A stretch of 64,000 nt of DNA from Adiantum capillus-veneris (GCA_014529385.2 CM043944.1:48898768-48962767), one strand, 5' to 3'; counted from the stretch's first letter, positions 21,782 to 33,965 are shown. Numbers and translations are program-made. The notes: generated from the letters alone by a model not told the origin.

Positions 21782-22845
21782 TTGCGAGTTTTGTTTTTTT
21801 TTGTGGTAGCAAAGCCTTTTTTGGAGGGTCCATCGTCTGCAGCTGCAAAAATTGAGAGTGTTGCAAAGGGTGCCAAACTAGATGGACATACTACTACTGA
21901 GTGTTACCATGTGGATGTGATTCTCGCTAGTTCATCTTCTCTTGTGCCTTATATTCCCACTAAAATACCTGTATTGCACATTGTTGACATCTCTGAGACT
22001 TGTCCTTGTTTCGCATTCGAGGGATGCATACTGAACCGATATGGGACTTATAAACAAAGCCCAGAAGTTGCTAAATATATGTGCTACCTTAAGGTAGACC
22101 TAGTTGACCCACTCAACACTGACATCATCACTTGTGCTATTAGTGATCAATTTATTGCGCAATTCATTGACACTCTTGCTATAGGAGACTTTGTGCACAT
22201 TGAGAATGTGACTGTGAAAAAAAAAAGCTAAGTCAAATGGTTGCGCATCTCTTTATGTACTATTCTTCAACGTTTCTACGGTTGTAGAAAAGACAAAGCC
22301 TTTTGAAGTCAACCTTAGTTTCTACCCAGAGAGCAAAGTGCATCAATTTTTGGATGAGGCACAGTCCTTGCATGCACAGGGCACCCTACGCACTTTGGAA
22401 CTATAGCCTTTGTTGTAATACAGGGCCATGCTAGCACTTCAAAAGCTGGTCTTTCCCAAGGGATCTTGTTGTTGCGGATGGGCCAACAACTGAGGATCGT
22501 GCCACTATAAGACTTCCTTATCTTTGCCCTTCTATATATTTGTTTCTTTCTAATATTTTCCCTCTCTTGCCATCACAGCTTAGATTCGTGAATGCACGCA
22601 AAGACAATTACCACGCTATATTTCATGCTCTTGAGACCGATGTGCATCCTATGTTTGTTGCACAAAAAATAGGTTCCTTCATAGGCTGGAGCAATACACT
22701 CTCAGTCTTGGATATTACTATCCTAGCACGCATCAAAAGCTCTCGTCTCGAGCATCGTTTGGAGGAAGCATATAAGGCCCATATTATTGATGTTGGTCAC
22801 AATCAAGAAGTAAGTATTGATCTTGCCTTTCCTTTTTCACCATAA
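21782..22845 (+). pseudogene. Helitron RPA-like region, putative OB folds
   Basis: Two open segments (21782-22231 and 22540-22845) lie directly before a zinc-ribbon segment. The first ends with 'YLKVDLVDPLNTDIITCAIS' and 'LAIGDFVHIENVTVKKK', a strand pattern expected of an OB fold like those in replication protein A. RPA-like proteins bind single-stranded DNA and are common passengers of plant Helitrons. The segments are separated by stops and shifted frames. The OB-fold call rests on pattern and context, not on invariant residues. Confidence 0.5.
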
Positions 22846-22886
22846 TAGCTCAAGAAAGCTCTACCTCGTCAAGTGGCTATACATAG

Positions 22887-23249
22887 ATGACTGGCACATT
22901 GCACTTCGTGAATGTGAACTCAATTTTGGTAGGATGTTTTTGCGGTCAATGCAAATCTACTAAGATTCATCACCAACAAGAGGCAGGCTTTTGCTCTATT
23001 TGCTCAAAATCTACAACTGTTGTTTTGGTGCCCAAGCTTGAAGGAAAGGTTTTGACCAACAAAGCTTTCCCAATTGATGTTTCCTTAGCGGGTGACGTAG
23101 TCGACAAATTATTGCATCTTGACAGAAACTTTGTTGAATTATATGTTTTTGATGTACTGGATGCACGTGCACTGCTAGCCTCCCTTGTCCAAACTGGCAA
23201 ATTCACCGTCAACAAGTTAGGCCATGTCAATCTTTTGTCCGTCGCTTGA
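22887..23249 (+). pseudogene. Helitron RPA-like zinc-ribbon domain
   Basis: The 120-codon frame contains two CxxC pairs (CGQC and CSIC) 13 residues apart. They are preceded by 'GTLHFVNVNSILVGC' and followed by a strand-rich region ending in 'FDVLDARALLASL'. This matches the layout of the C-terminal DNA-binding fold of the RPA large subunit, which has a zinc ribbon inserted in an OB fold. It precedes the Rep region on the same strand, as in RPA-bearing Helitrons. The frame is open but cut off from the preceding OB-fold-like segments. Confidence 0.6.
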
Positions 23250-23364
23250 CGAACAGATAAAGTATCACTCCTCCTCTACAACATTGAAGCTCCATCACCT
23301 CCACGCAAAAAAACACTCTTTATATTATATTGCTTTCATCCATTCCTCATCTTGTAAATTTCCA

Positions 23365-23367
<3 letters not shown>

Positions 23368-23450
<83 letters not shown>

Positions 23451-23470
23451 AGTGTGTGTGTGTGTGTGTT
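23368..23470. repeat. Compound (CT)n(CA)n(GT)n microsatellite
   Basis: About 58 bp of CT is followed by about 26 bp of CA and then about 18 bp of GT. The CA and GT blocks are complementary and could fold into a hairpin. The tract lies inside the Helitron between its RPA-like and downstream blocks. Confidence 0.95.
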
Positions 23471-23631
23471 ACATTTACTTGAGTTCCTCCCTCCCCATAG
23501 CCCAAGGGGGGGAAAACTACATGTACATGGGTTCCTCAAGCAACTAAAATGCATCTTTTGAACAAGTCATTCAGAATGATATTGATAGTGCTTTCTTAGC
23601 TAGTCACCCATGGAATAATAATGTTTTCCTC

Positions 23632-24177
23632 GTGCTCAATAAAGTAATAAAGTCACGCTCGTCATTGCAAAAAATTAAGAATATCATTCTACACGTGGTG
23701 AGAGTATCATTGGAGAAAACGCCAATGATGACACCTTCTTCGGTGCATTTGGCTTCCAGTAGACATGATTCCTCCATTTTGACCCAAGTATTGAATAGCC
23801 ACACATCATCTATTGGTCACGTTGCGCTTGATATTATCCATGTATTCTCCTTTAGATTTAATATTGCATGTGATGTCCATATTTACGGTGTGCCAATAAC
23901 TTCACCCAAAACGACAACATTCAATAGTGGAGCCGCTCCAACAACAAATCACAAATTCATTATTGTTGATAGAAGTGGTTGCTTGTTTTTTTACTTGGGG
24001 GTCAACCGATGCTCACACAAATGCAATTATCATACCTGGGACAAAGAAGAAATGGAATCATTGAAAGCTTTGCTTCTCCAGCAACCAAATGAACTCCCTC
24101 CCTCCATCGCGAGGCAATTTGCTTGCTTGGGTGATAGGAACATCCTAAAAATAGGTGCAATAACAACAAAAATTTAA
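23632..24177 (+). pseudogene. Helitron open frame of unknown function
   Basis: A 181-codon frame lies between the RPA-like and Rep regions. It is T/S-rich at first and then has 'NHKFIIVDRSGCLFFYLGVN' and 'MESLKALLLQQPNELPPSIA'. I do not recognise the family. The D-x-x-G-C-L-F-F string is faintly like the D-G-x-C-L-F core of OTU proteases, which some animal Helentrons carry, but the match is too short to claim. Confidence 0.35.
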
Positions 24178-24389
24178 AAACTTAAAAAACAATTACACCC
24201 CACAACTCCCTTGAACATAAACATTGAACAAGCGTCCCCACCAAACAAAGCTATACAACAGTACATAGAAACAGTGAACGATGTTTTTGTATATCAATGT
24301 TGTAAATGTGGATGTTTAATGTTCTTTTCTACAATTAGCTCAAAAAGGGCGTAGGTCGGAACTTGGGAGGTCTAGAAATAGCAAGATAC

Positions 24390-26600
24390 ATGAAAATTAT
24401 GTTTGCACTTCATGCGGCCGTAAAAGGCAAGATCATGGTGCACTGCTCACCCGATTGAATTCCATAGGATTTAACCTCCCCTTGCCTACAGTAGAGAAGT
24501 TAAACCATTTAGAAAGCCACCTTGTTAGTGCCATGCTACCTTTTGCCAAAATTAGGGAGCTTCCATACGATGGTCAATTTTAGATTACGAGGTAGCATTG
24601 TTAATGTTTTGGCATCCTTGGGGAGAACATAGCAAATACTCTCGAGATTTATTCACGAAGCCTCAATACTAGTGGGTATCAAACGCCATTTATAGCACAA
24701 TCATTGCTACCTTTTCGGGGTTGTCCGGCCATTGCTTACAATGAAAGCCACTTATCAACTATTGCAAATATCTTTATATAAGAACAAAAAAATTACTCTA
24801 AACAATGAGTGGCTAAGCCATTTCCATAGTCTACATTGCCCTTTGCCTGATGATTCTACCGACAACAATCAACCACCAAAAGAAGATGATCTAGCCACAA
24901 ATGTCATGCTCCATGGAATTGAGTTGTCACAACAAGTAGTCGATCACGGTGACAAAATCTTCTTTGTAGCTCTTGCTGAGGGAAATAGTCCTTTGAGTAT
25001 TTTCAAAGATGAATACTGTGAAGAACTTAGTTTCCCTACTATTTTCTACAGTGAGACCCATAAATACCATACACTTACTAAGCATAAATATCAACATGTG
25101 GCTCAATGGAAACTTATGCATAGTGATAGAAGATTCTCACTAAATATAGAGAATCTTTTTTTTTAAATAGTCAAAATCCGTATGCGCAAAGGCAAGCTAA
25201 ATCACAATACACTAGTTACCGGACAAGTTTTGGAGATACTAACATTGAGAAAGTCTTGTCTTCCCAACTTGGATATCACGACTTTGAGGCATTACAAACA
25301 TCACCTAACTACAAGGAAAAATTGAAAAAAAACGCCTTCGCTATGATTAGACATCTCGGACCACCAACATTCTTTGTCACATTTCCTACAACTGAGAAAT
25401 GTTGGAAATCTTTGATTGGAGCACTTGCTAAGCTCAACCCCATTGTGCGTGCAAGCACACAAACAAAAGCATCATATATACAAGATTTGGTATGGTCTGA
25501 GCCTGTAACAACAGCCCGTTTTTACTTAAACCGGTTTAACACGATGAAGAAATTGCTAGCCAAAGATATAACATATTAGGAAAACTCAAAGATTACTTTT
25601 TTTAACCGAGTTTCAAAGCCGGGGTAGCCAACATGACCATGGGATGCTATGGATAGAAAATTCTCCTATTTATGGGAAAGATCCCAACAAAGATGTTGTG
25701 GATTTCATTGATAAGTACATAACAACTGATTCCATGCTTCTTCCTGTAGATTTACAAGAAATTCAAACAGACAAACATAAGAAGTCTTGCTTCAGAAAAC
25801 GCAAGGGATGCCGCTTTGACTTTCCCCTCTACCCGATGCCTTTCACTATGATTTTAGAACCTTGTCAATCTCAACATAGCAATATCCAATACAATAAAAA
25901 TAAACACAAACAAATCAATGATAATCTATAACTACTAGATTATAAAGCAAATATTACATTCAAATAGTGGCTCCTATCTATAGACCTTCCATTTGAGGAT
26001 TACATCCAAGCTATAGCATCCACAATCTCGTGCCCAACAATTTTGTTGAAAAGAAATAACAAAGATATTTAGACAAATAATTTCAATCCAACCATTTCAA
26101 AGCCTTGGGATGCATATTCAGATATACAATACATTTTAAATGCACACGGAGAAGCTAGCTATTGCACCTCATATATACCAAAATTTGATAACACGCTCAT
26201 CAAAGAAATCAAAGAAAAATTTGAATCTTTCATGCAAAACAATGCAACTACATTTGCTAGACTTCAAAAAATAGGAAACACAGTATTAAACACACAGCAA
26301 ATAAGCTCACAACAAGCAATATATAATGTACTTTCTCTACCTCTCTAGAACGCAACTCGAGAATTTATATTCATAAACACAAACCCTCCCCACGAGAGAA
26401 CAATGCTTCTCAAGCGAAAACACCTCCTGCAAAACACAAACCCGTCTGGCACAAAAATCTTATATGATACAAGCATAGACAAATACTGTACACGTCCTAC
26501 CCAGCTCAATGTCATGTCATTGGCAGAATTTGCCTCCACATACACTACAACAAGCAGCACATACAAAAAATGTACCAAATTAAAAATTATATGATATGTC
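24390..26600 (+). pseudogene. Helitron Rep: N-terminal helicase-like region and HUH nuclease
   Basis: The order of motifs follows Helitron Reps. A cysteine pair 'YVCTSCGRKRQDHGALL' is followed by 'AMLPFAKIRELPYDGQF', 'LAEGNSPLSIFKDEYCEELS', 'AFAMIRHLGPPTFFVTFPTT' and 'VWSEPVTTARFYLNRF'. The metal-binding HUH box reads H-D-H ('QHDHGMLWIENSP', 25632-25640). After it come 'DVVDFIDKYITT', 'HKKSCFRKRKGCRFDFPLYP', 'SDIQYILNAHGEASYCTSYI' and 'RPTQLNVMSLAEFAST'. Rep nicks and rejoins single strands during rolling-circle-type transposition. Stops occur at about 24590, 24695, 25165 and 25577, with frame changes around the HUH box. The catalytic Tyr block is not clear enough to verify. Confidence 0.8.
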
Positions 26601-26949
26601 AAATATAATGTCGCAAAGAACCCAGATAATTATTATAGAGAACAATGTCTTCTATTTCTACCATGGATAAATAATGAAACTTAACATCTAACAAATGGAC
26701 TCACATGGAAAGATGTATATAATCAAAATAAACCTATCATTGATACAAATGAATCTAAATACAACAAAACCACAACGCTGAAGGACAACCTTAACACCAA
26801 CTCATTACGCACTAGTTCACCATGGACATCTACGACACTATCTAATATTTCCTCCCATTTTCATATTGACATCACACAAGACCTAAATATACAACACCGC
26901 CAACTACATACACACACTATACCAACCATGAAAATACTGCTTCAACCAA

Positions 26950-27291
26950 ACGATATGTATTACAAAAGCATTTTACTACTTAATGCCCAACAAAGGCTAA
27001 TATTTGATGACATTCTACTGAAAAACGTATATTTCCCACATAATTAATACACATTTTTCTGACTAGAGGCGTGGGCACAAGCAAAACTTTCGCCCTTCTT
27101 TTGATTGTCCAAGGGCTTCTATGTTTCTATAACCACAGATCACATTCTAGCCCAACGACTACAAAAGTTCTACTAATGGCATACACAGGCAAGGCTACTT
27201 TTAACATTGGTGGAACCACTATCCACTAGGACCTCCACTTGCCACTGCTCACATCATCTAACACTTCCCTATCACCTGAGAGGCTTAATGA
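26950..27291 (+). pseudogene. Helitron PIF1-type helicase, first part
   Basis: The Walker A box reads GVGTSKT at 27068-27088, where a glycine is expected in place of the serine. The next helicase motif follows at about 27178-27225, 'YTGKATFNIGGTTIH', then one TAG, 'DLHLPLL' and 'LSPERLN'. The segment stops exactly where the CACTA element begins. The text resumes in register at 32833, so this is one gene split by an insertion. The helicase would unwind DNA for Rep. Confidence 0.8.
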
Positions 27292-27451
27292 CACTACAAC
27301 AAAAAAAGGTGTCATCGACGTAGATATCGACGCACTGCGTCGCTATGTGCGTCGATATCCGCATCCCTATGAACCTGTCGCTATTTGCGACGCAGATATA
27401 GACACAGATATAGACGCAGATAGCGACGACCATAACAAAAAAATAAATAAA

Positions 27452-27533
27452 TTGGGCAGAGGGCAGGTAGCCTGGCCTGTGCCCAGTTAAAAGATGGACA
27501 TAGCCACAGTCAGACCTCCTGCCCTCTGCCCAA
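27452..27533. repeat. 16-bp perfect inverted repeat in the CACTA left end
   Basis: TTGGGCAGAGGGCAGG at 27452-27467 is the exact reverse complement of 27518-27533, with a 50-bp spacer. It could be a secondary-structure feature of the subterminal zone or the trace of a small foldback insertion. Confidence 0.85.
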
Positions 27534-27714
27534 GAAAGCGAGCAGCACCAAAATCAACCATGCTCCCGCGCGCAAAAATTTCGGCAGAGTTCCCTTTGTT
27601 TTTACATAAACTTTTCAAAAAAAAACCATATCATGTATACGCCTCCTACATGCTATCCATGTAGGATCTCACATGAGATTTAAGGCTAATGAAAGACAAG
27701 TACCGTACCAACTG

Positions 27715-27960
27715 AAAAGCATAACTATAACGAACCATAACCATAACTTAAAAGCATAACCATAATGCAGATAACCATAACCATAAACAAAATTAACAAT
27801 AACCATAAGCATAACTAGAAAGTTAAACATAATCATTAACAAAACCTGAACCATAACTATGTCTATACAAGAATAGGAGAAATAACCATGTCTATACAAT
27901 GACAATGACAATAATCATAACCATAAGGGAAACAATAACTGCCTGAACAATAACTGTCTG
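27715..27960. repeat. Imperfect (AACCATA)n-like repeat
   Basis: Many variants of 'ACCATAACCATAA' and 'AGCATAACCATAA' occur over about 240 bp. It is non-coding and lies between the CACTA's terminal zone and the last exon of its minus-strand gene. Confidence 0.8.
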
Positions 27961-28143
27961 TACAAAAAAGAGACACAGAAGCGTGTCTGTGTCTCACAAA
28001 GCATATATATGAAATCGGGTCCACTAATGACTAGGCATCGCAACCTGCACATAGGAAAACTCACAAAATTAGTATGGATATTACTTCACATATACTTACT
28101 TAATTAAATCAACTCACACATATTAACGTCTCACCTCAAGCAA

Positions 28144-28275
28144 TCAGCGAGACTGTAAAGCCTCCCAGTCTACAGGCTCTCCTAAAGCTTGAAGATCATT
28201 CAGTACTTCATAGATACCTCTGCGATATCCATCTGACTCCTCCTGGCGTGACGGAGCTCGATGCATCACAAGATT
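28144..28275 (-). pseudogene. Last exon of the CACTA minus-strand gene
   Basis: Forty-four codons including the stop, beginning 'NLVMHRAPSRQEESDGYRRG' and ending 'VDWEALQSR'. On the minus strand it is preceded by a good acceptor (GTATAAACGCAG). The matching donor GTGAGT lies at 29706-29701, giving a phase-0 junction after '...DTFHYEF'. The intron is 1431 bp, of which 1338 bp are the TTAA-flanked insertion plus one copy of the target. The original intron was about 89 bp, a normal plant size, which supports the model. Confidence 0.6.
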
Positions 28276-28345
28276 CTGCGTTTATACAAAAATCAAAGTA
28301 ATAAGAATACATGATTTATCGCGTTTTAAAAAACGCCATAGTTAA

Positions 28346-29683
28346 CACTAGAATGGTAACCTAACAGGACATAAAAGTGTCCTTTCAGGGTTTTGGGGAA
28401 AAAATCCAAAACCATAGTAGATCCACTCATTTTGAAAAATCCTTTCATGAGCTTATAGTTCAATAACTACTACATATGGAAAAAATGAGAAACTTGTAAT
28501 TTTTCTCATCCCTTGGTCACTACAAGCCTCCAAAGTTGATGGACCAGTGCATTTTGCCCAAAACAACAATTTCTTACGGTTGATGCATATAAATAAGACT
28601 GGGGATTTTTGTAGGACATGAGATAAAATGCCCCGTTAACTTCAATGGGTTGGTGACCAAAACATATGGTTGCTTTTACCTCACTAATTTTGTTTTGGTA
28701 AAAAAAAATAGGTACAAAAAAGTTGCATTTTTCCCATTCTGCGGACCTATCATCAAAGTTTCTATAGTCACGCTCAATACAGATACTATATACATGTTTT
28801 CTTAGTTTCCTTGGGGCCTTTGGATTCAAACGGAGCCATGGAGCATGTCAAAATGATAATGGATCCCTTACAATTGGAACCTTGGGGGCAATGATAAAGT
28901 GCTAAATACAGCAAACATGAAAAAACTGGGTTTAGCATTATGACCTCTAGAAACCCATAAAAACTACTCAATATCTAGCCAAGTTTGTAGTCTATGATTA
29001 GATATGGTTACTACCTACAAAATACACACAATTGGCCTAAGAAACTAGCAATATTGAGAAAGTTATACTTGCTACTCTAAAATGTATCGTATTCTTCAGC
29101 AATCAAAAAACTCAACCATCATAATATACTATGCTATATAGCATATTAGGTCCCCCAAAACTCAAGGAAGATTAGCTTTATGCTATACATTACACTTACA
29201 CAATCAAAATTGAATTTGGATATCAAGAAAGCCACCAAAAAAATCATAAAAGTGCTAATTTTGGCCAAAAAACAGGATTATGCAATTCTTGTAAATTGGT
29301 CATAACTTTCATATTTAACACTTAGCTCTCCCTACAAGCATCGAAACATGTTGAGAACTATGAAGGCCTAACCTCTAGCTATCTAAACCTCACAAACATG
29401 AAGTTTAGAGTGGTATAGCTACCAAAAATTGAAAAAAAGCCAAAAACAGGACCCGTTTTTTCACACAGTTTAGGTTCAAAAATGTTGTGCAAGAGTAAGG
29501 TTAATGGTGAGATCGATACTCAAAAAAAAATGTTGAGTTTTTTTCAGCTCATAAGGCAACTTTGTGGATATATAGCACCTAGAAATTCATTTTCATAGTC
29601 TTCAAATAATTCAAGCAAAATGGTCACTTAACAGGACACAAAAGTGTCCAAGGACATAAAAGTGTCCTGTTACCATTCTAGTG
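28346..29683. mobile_element. TTAA-flanked TIR element, 1338 bp (piggyBac-like or other MITE)
   Basis: The ends are perfect 15-bp inverted repeats: CACTAGAATGGTAAC at 28346-28360 and its reverse complement at 29669-29683. TTAA lies on both outer sides (28342-28345, 29684-29687). A near-palindrome, AGGACATAAAAGTGTCCT, lies just inside the left end (28365-28382), with two tandem versions inside the right end (29634-29668). The interior shows no transposase; the longest frame (28506-28829, minus, 107 codons) has no recognisable domain. A TTAA target with TIRs beginning C-A/C-C-T-A-G is reminiscent of piggyBac. A 2-bp TA target with ends starting at AACACTAG is the main alternative. It sits in an intron of the CACTA gene. 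Confidence 0.75.
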
Positions 29684-29706
29684 TTAAGATTGGATTAGAA
29701 ACTCAC

Positions 29707-30635
29707 AAACTCATAGTGAAAGGTGTCAAGCCTCCGCTGCCAAGATGAGATGTCCCCCTGGTCATCTGTCGTACCTGCGCGGCCTCATGCTGCTGTCTGA
29801 ACCGCGTGTCCGCTGTCCGCTCATCCTCCCTAATCTGCAGCCACATCTCGTGTGGGATGCCCGAAGGCTTCGGCAAGCTGGTCCTGAAAGCCTTCCGAGC
29901 TGCATCTCGTCGATGTTTCACAGTGTCCCGTGCAACACCCTTGATCCACCTCCTCGGAACAACGGAAGAACCCGGAGCAGGCTGGTACTCTCTCAGGATG
30001 GTCTCCACTATGTAATTGACTTTGTCCCCATCCTGATCACCCCAAACATCAGAAGGCTGGTAGAAAACTGCAGCTCCCTGAGCTGGCGAATCCGCTATCG
30101 CATCTCAGTCCCGACTCTATCCATGTCAATAGAACCATATGCCTGTATAGTATAGAGCTTGGAGGCACTAGGATCGTGTGCCCCCCAAGGTGTCCGAGGT
30201 GTGCCAAGAGGTGTGTCAAGAGGTGTGCCTGGGTAGGACGGGGGTCGTGAGTGAGGAGGGGTCGAAGCATCTGTGGACCCTCCTCCACAGCAACCACCAC
30301 CTCCACTTGACGATCGTCGAGATCGGCGAGTGTGCCTGTGCTGCGGAGATGAGGATGTACCCGCCTCTGTCCCACCCCTAGGTGTCGAAGCGGCCGTGAT
30401 GGGAGAAGCAAGCGTCGTACCCATAGGTGTCTTCCCCTCCGTAGGCGTCCCCCCCTCTAGGCGTCGGACCCTCCGGTGTGAAGTCCGGAGACGTAGTACT
30501 CGTGCCTCTGGCTACCCAATACTCAGAAGCCTCTGCCATCTGAGCAGGCGTCATCCGTGTAACGAAGCTCATGAATGCATCTGCACTCATGGAAGCGGGA
30601 TCTGGAATCTGGTCTGCCATACTAAAGTCCTGCAC
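29707..30635 (-). pseudogene. CACTA second-gene exon(s), Ptta/En/Spm transposase-like
   Basis: On the minus strand a plausible acceptor (TTTCTTTGTGCAG) precedes 'DFSMADQIPDPASMS' and 'FMSFVTRMTPAQMAEASEYW'. A Ser/Thr/Pro/Gly-rich linker with repeated 'GTP' follows (30424-30095). Then comes 'RRWIKGVARDTVKHRRDAAR', 'KPSGIPHEMWLQI' and 'ADTRFRQQHEAAQV', which resembles the Ptta/En/Spm domain of plant CACTA second proteins. The reading frame changes twice (near 30400 and 30090), and a third change is needed before the donor at 29706. Either small indels or unrecognised introns explain this. The domain call is by resemblance only. Confidence 0.5.
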
Positions 30636-30727
30636 AAAGAAAGTAAAATAAAGCGTCAGAACACAATTGTTTAAATTAACTTTAAGCTTAATTTTAAATC
30701 AACGTCTTCACACAAACACTTACATGC

Positions 30728-31090
30728 CTAGGCCTTGACGAGTGAGGCATCATCGATAAGATCTTGCACCGTATCATCGTCTATCTCTAATTGCAAACAT
30801 AACTCTACCCCAACTCGTTCTGGCAGATTGTCTTCATCCATTGCATCTTCATCTACAAGTGTCGCATAATCTTTTTTCTCTCTCTCTCTCTCAGATGTAG
30901 GTGCTATGTCGCAGAAATCAATGCCCGTTCCGTAGGAGTGGTATCGCAGATTCCGTACGGTTTCTCTAGCAAACTCTCCGTACTTGTGCACATGCTCATT
31001 ACATATCCTACGCTTGCACAGGATTTGATACTTGCAGAGCGTGCACGAGCATGCAATCTTTTCCTCCATGTTAGTTGATGACGTTGCCAT
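30728..31090 (-). CDS. CACTA transposase-associated domain protein, 120 aa
   Basis: An uninterrupted frame from ATG to TAG. After the start, 'CSCTLCKYQILCKRRIC' supplies a cysteine cluster followed by 'NEHVHKYGEFA' and 'LRYHSYGTG', the pattern of the transposase-associated domain (C-x-C-x2-C ... HL..G ... Y..W..HG) at the N-terminus of plant CACTA transposases. The rest is acidic. The expected DDE transposase domain does not follow, so this is a stand-alone N-terminal piece. A donor-like GTAAGT occurs 5 bases after the stop, so the true transcript may splice onward. It may bind the subterminal repeats; that is inferred from family context. Confidence 0.55.
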   Translation of the reverse strand: MATSSTNMEEKIACSCTLCKYQILCKRRICNEHVHKYGEFARETVRNLRYHSYGTGIDFCDIAPTSEREREKKDYATLVDEDAMDEDNLPERVGVELCLQLEIDDDTVQDLIDDASLVKA

Positions 31091-31111
31091 CTACAATGAT
31101 TATGAATGTTG

Positions 31112-31118
<7 letters not shown>

Positions 31119-31156
<38 letters not shown>
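31119..31156. repeat. (AT)n microsatellite
   Basis: A pure AT run of about 38 bp upstream of the minus-strand CACTA frame. Confidence 0.95.
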
Positions 31157-31158
<2 letters not shown>

Positions 31159-31200
31159 TCCTCACAATGTAAACTACCTCGCATTCTCTAGTCTTGCCCA

Positions 31201-31236
31201 ATCTCCGTACACCTTGTTCCAGAGGTGTACGGAGAT
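31201..31236. repeat. 14-bp perfect hairpin
   Basis: ATCTCCGTACACCT (31201-31214) and its exact reverse complement (31223-31236) are separated by 8 bases. It lies upstream of the minus-strand CACTA gene, so it could mark the 5' flank of that gene or a tiny foldback. Confidence 0.85.
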
Positions 31237-31514
31237 CAGGACCACCGGGTCAAAATGTCGTCTTTATTGGTCAAATCCTATATGGGTAGACACATACGTG
31301 CACTCCCAGGTGTACAGGGCAATGCATGTAGCATGCAAAACCCCTTTGCCTCTTTTAGTTCCATAGTTTCTTCTCTGTCTACGTACCCTATCTCTCGTTC
31401 TTTCTCTCTCGATCTCGCTCTCGCTATCTCTCTTTCTCTCTCTCTCTATCTCTCTCTCGCTAGCTATCTCTCTCTATTTGCCTATTTTCCTATCTCTCTC
31501 TCTGTCTCGCTCTC

Positions 31515-31716
<202 letters not shown>

Positions 31717-32161
31717 CCCTATCTCTCTATTGATCGAACGAGCGACTGAGCTAGGGAGATCTAGACACCCACGACTGCAGAGGACTACACAACATTGACA
31801 GACGCTGCATCAGAAGATCTAGCTAGGTCACTTAGGCTCGACATGCACAACGCCCGGTCAGACTACTGACCACGGAGGAGATTGATGAGATCCGCCAGCG
31901 ACAGATGCTGGATCTCCTATGATCTACCTATCCCAGCTAGCTGGTTTAGCCGTTTAGTCCACACCTAGCAGTTTAGGATTCCATAATATTTTATTTTGTC
32001 ATCTTCTTACTCTGACTTTGTATCAGATCCATCACATTGTAACTTTCTTGTCTCATGTCTCATAGGTCACTTTGGCCTTTCGAAGACGTTAATATAACAT
32101 TTCATTTCATTTCTCTCTTTAATTTTTTTTCTTTAATTTTAATTTCCTAAGCATACATTAA

Positions 32162-32510
<349 letters not shown>

Positions 32511-32545
32511 GTAGAGAGAGAGAGATAGAGAGAGAGAGGGAGGGG

Positions 32546-32547
<2 letters not shown>

Positions 32548-32603
<56 letters not shown>
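32548..32603. repeat. Homopolymer of 56 G
   Basis: An unbroken run of 56 guanines next to a GA tract. Such long G runs are rare and unstable, and they fold into quadruplexes. A collapsed or invented length is also possible, since sequencers handle such runs badly. The polyproline and polyglycine open frames here are artefacts. Confidence 0.9.
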
Positions 32604-32832
32604 CGCGCGGGTTTCGCTTTTTTCCCCCAAATTTTTTTGCGTTGCTATACGCGTGGATATACGCATCGATATACGCGTGGCAAATAAAGCCTTTCCACAC
32701 GTATATCGACGCACACTGCGATGCGTATATCAACGCATATAGCGACGCACGCTAATTACGTCGATATACACGTGGAAAAGCATGGCCGTTGATATATACG
32801 CGTCAATATCTTCATAAAGTGTTGTAGTGTGA

Positions 32833-33965
32833 GCTACAACTGTTTTATCAAGACCTGCAGTTACCTGTTTTCTATGAAGTCTCTTTGATTGGAGCCAATA
32901 TCATCGCTATGGCAGACTCTCGCCTGCTTGCAATTAAAAACAACTACGACCTTCCATTCGATGGTGTTGATGTTGTCTTCTGCGGTGATCTTTGCCAAGC
33001 TAGTCCAGTACGCGACTCTTGGATTGTTTCCAAAAAACCTCGGTTGCTCAAAGCTATCTCACCCTCTTTCTGGCATGACCACATAAAGTGCTATGAGTTA
33101 ACATTCACCATGAGAAAAACTAATAAAAAATTTATGGACATACTCAATAGGATACGCATTTCAAAACACACCAATGAAGACATTTTATTCCTCAATACGC
33201 ATTACATGCGCACAGTACCTCATCCAGCCATGGTGTCCCACCTTTACTCTGTGAACAAAGATAAAGACCTGCACAACCAACATATTTTCAACACCGCCAT
33301 AGGGACACCATTACTTATTGAAGCACAAGACACAAGGGCAAAAACTTGCAGCAAAACTATTCAAATACCAATAGATCCAAAGTTGACAGCAGGTCTTCAC
33401 AAAAAACTTCACTTAAAACCAGGCCTAATTGTAGAACTTTGTGCTAGAAATATTGACATTCTAGATGGCCTAGTCAATGGAGCTGGTGGTGTATTCAAAG
33501 CAGTAACACACAAATCCACGACAAAAACCAACTGGATTCACTTTTAAACCACTAAAGTAGGCCAAAAAACTAGATATGAAAACCAACAATTATACATTAC
33601 ATCAATAGATAGACAATGGACACCAATCCAAAAAATAGCACGTGAGTTTCAAATAAGAAAAAACTTCCTAAACACTATTACTAGAACACAATTCCCAATT
33701 CAACCTGCCAGCTGCTAGGACCATACACTGCGCACAAGGCTTGACACTGGACACCTTGGCTTTTGATCTAACTAGCATTCAAAGTCACGGCCTTGTGTAC
33801 ACTATCCTCTCCTGCGTAAGAGATCCCAATAACCTTTACCTCTTGACAGAATTAACTTCCAACCATATTAAAGTAGACCAAACAGTTATACCTGAGCTAC
33901 ACAACCTCAAAACACATGCCACTCCACTCTTTGCCTGGCAATCACTTGATAATACAATCTCTTAA
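32833..33965 (+). pseudogene. Helitron PIF1-type helicase, second part
   Basis: Beginning at the right end of the CACTA insertion, the text has 'FYEVSLIGANIIAMADSRLL' (Walker B region, where D-E-I/V-S-M is expected), 'VVFCGDLCQASPV' (helicase motif with G-D-x-x-Q-x-x-P-V), 'ELTFTMRKTNKKFMDILNRI' and 'NEDILFLN'. The C-terminal part at 33720-33900 has 'QGLTLDTLAFDLTSI' and 'GLVYTILSCVRDPNNLYLL'. These are the ordered motifs of the PIF1-like superfamily 1B helicase of Helitrons. The frame is open for 220 codons, stops at 33547 and resumes at about 33720. The Walker B aspartate is a tyrosine here, so catalysis would be lost. Confidence 0.85.

Noticed and set aside
23632-24177. OTU protease in the Helitron
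   Set aside because: A short D-x-x-G-C-L-F resemblance only; catalytic Asp/Cys/His spacing could not be shown, so it is left as unknown.
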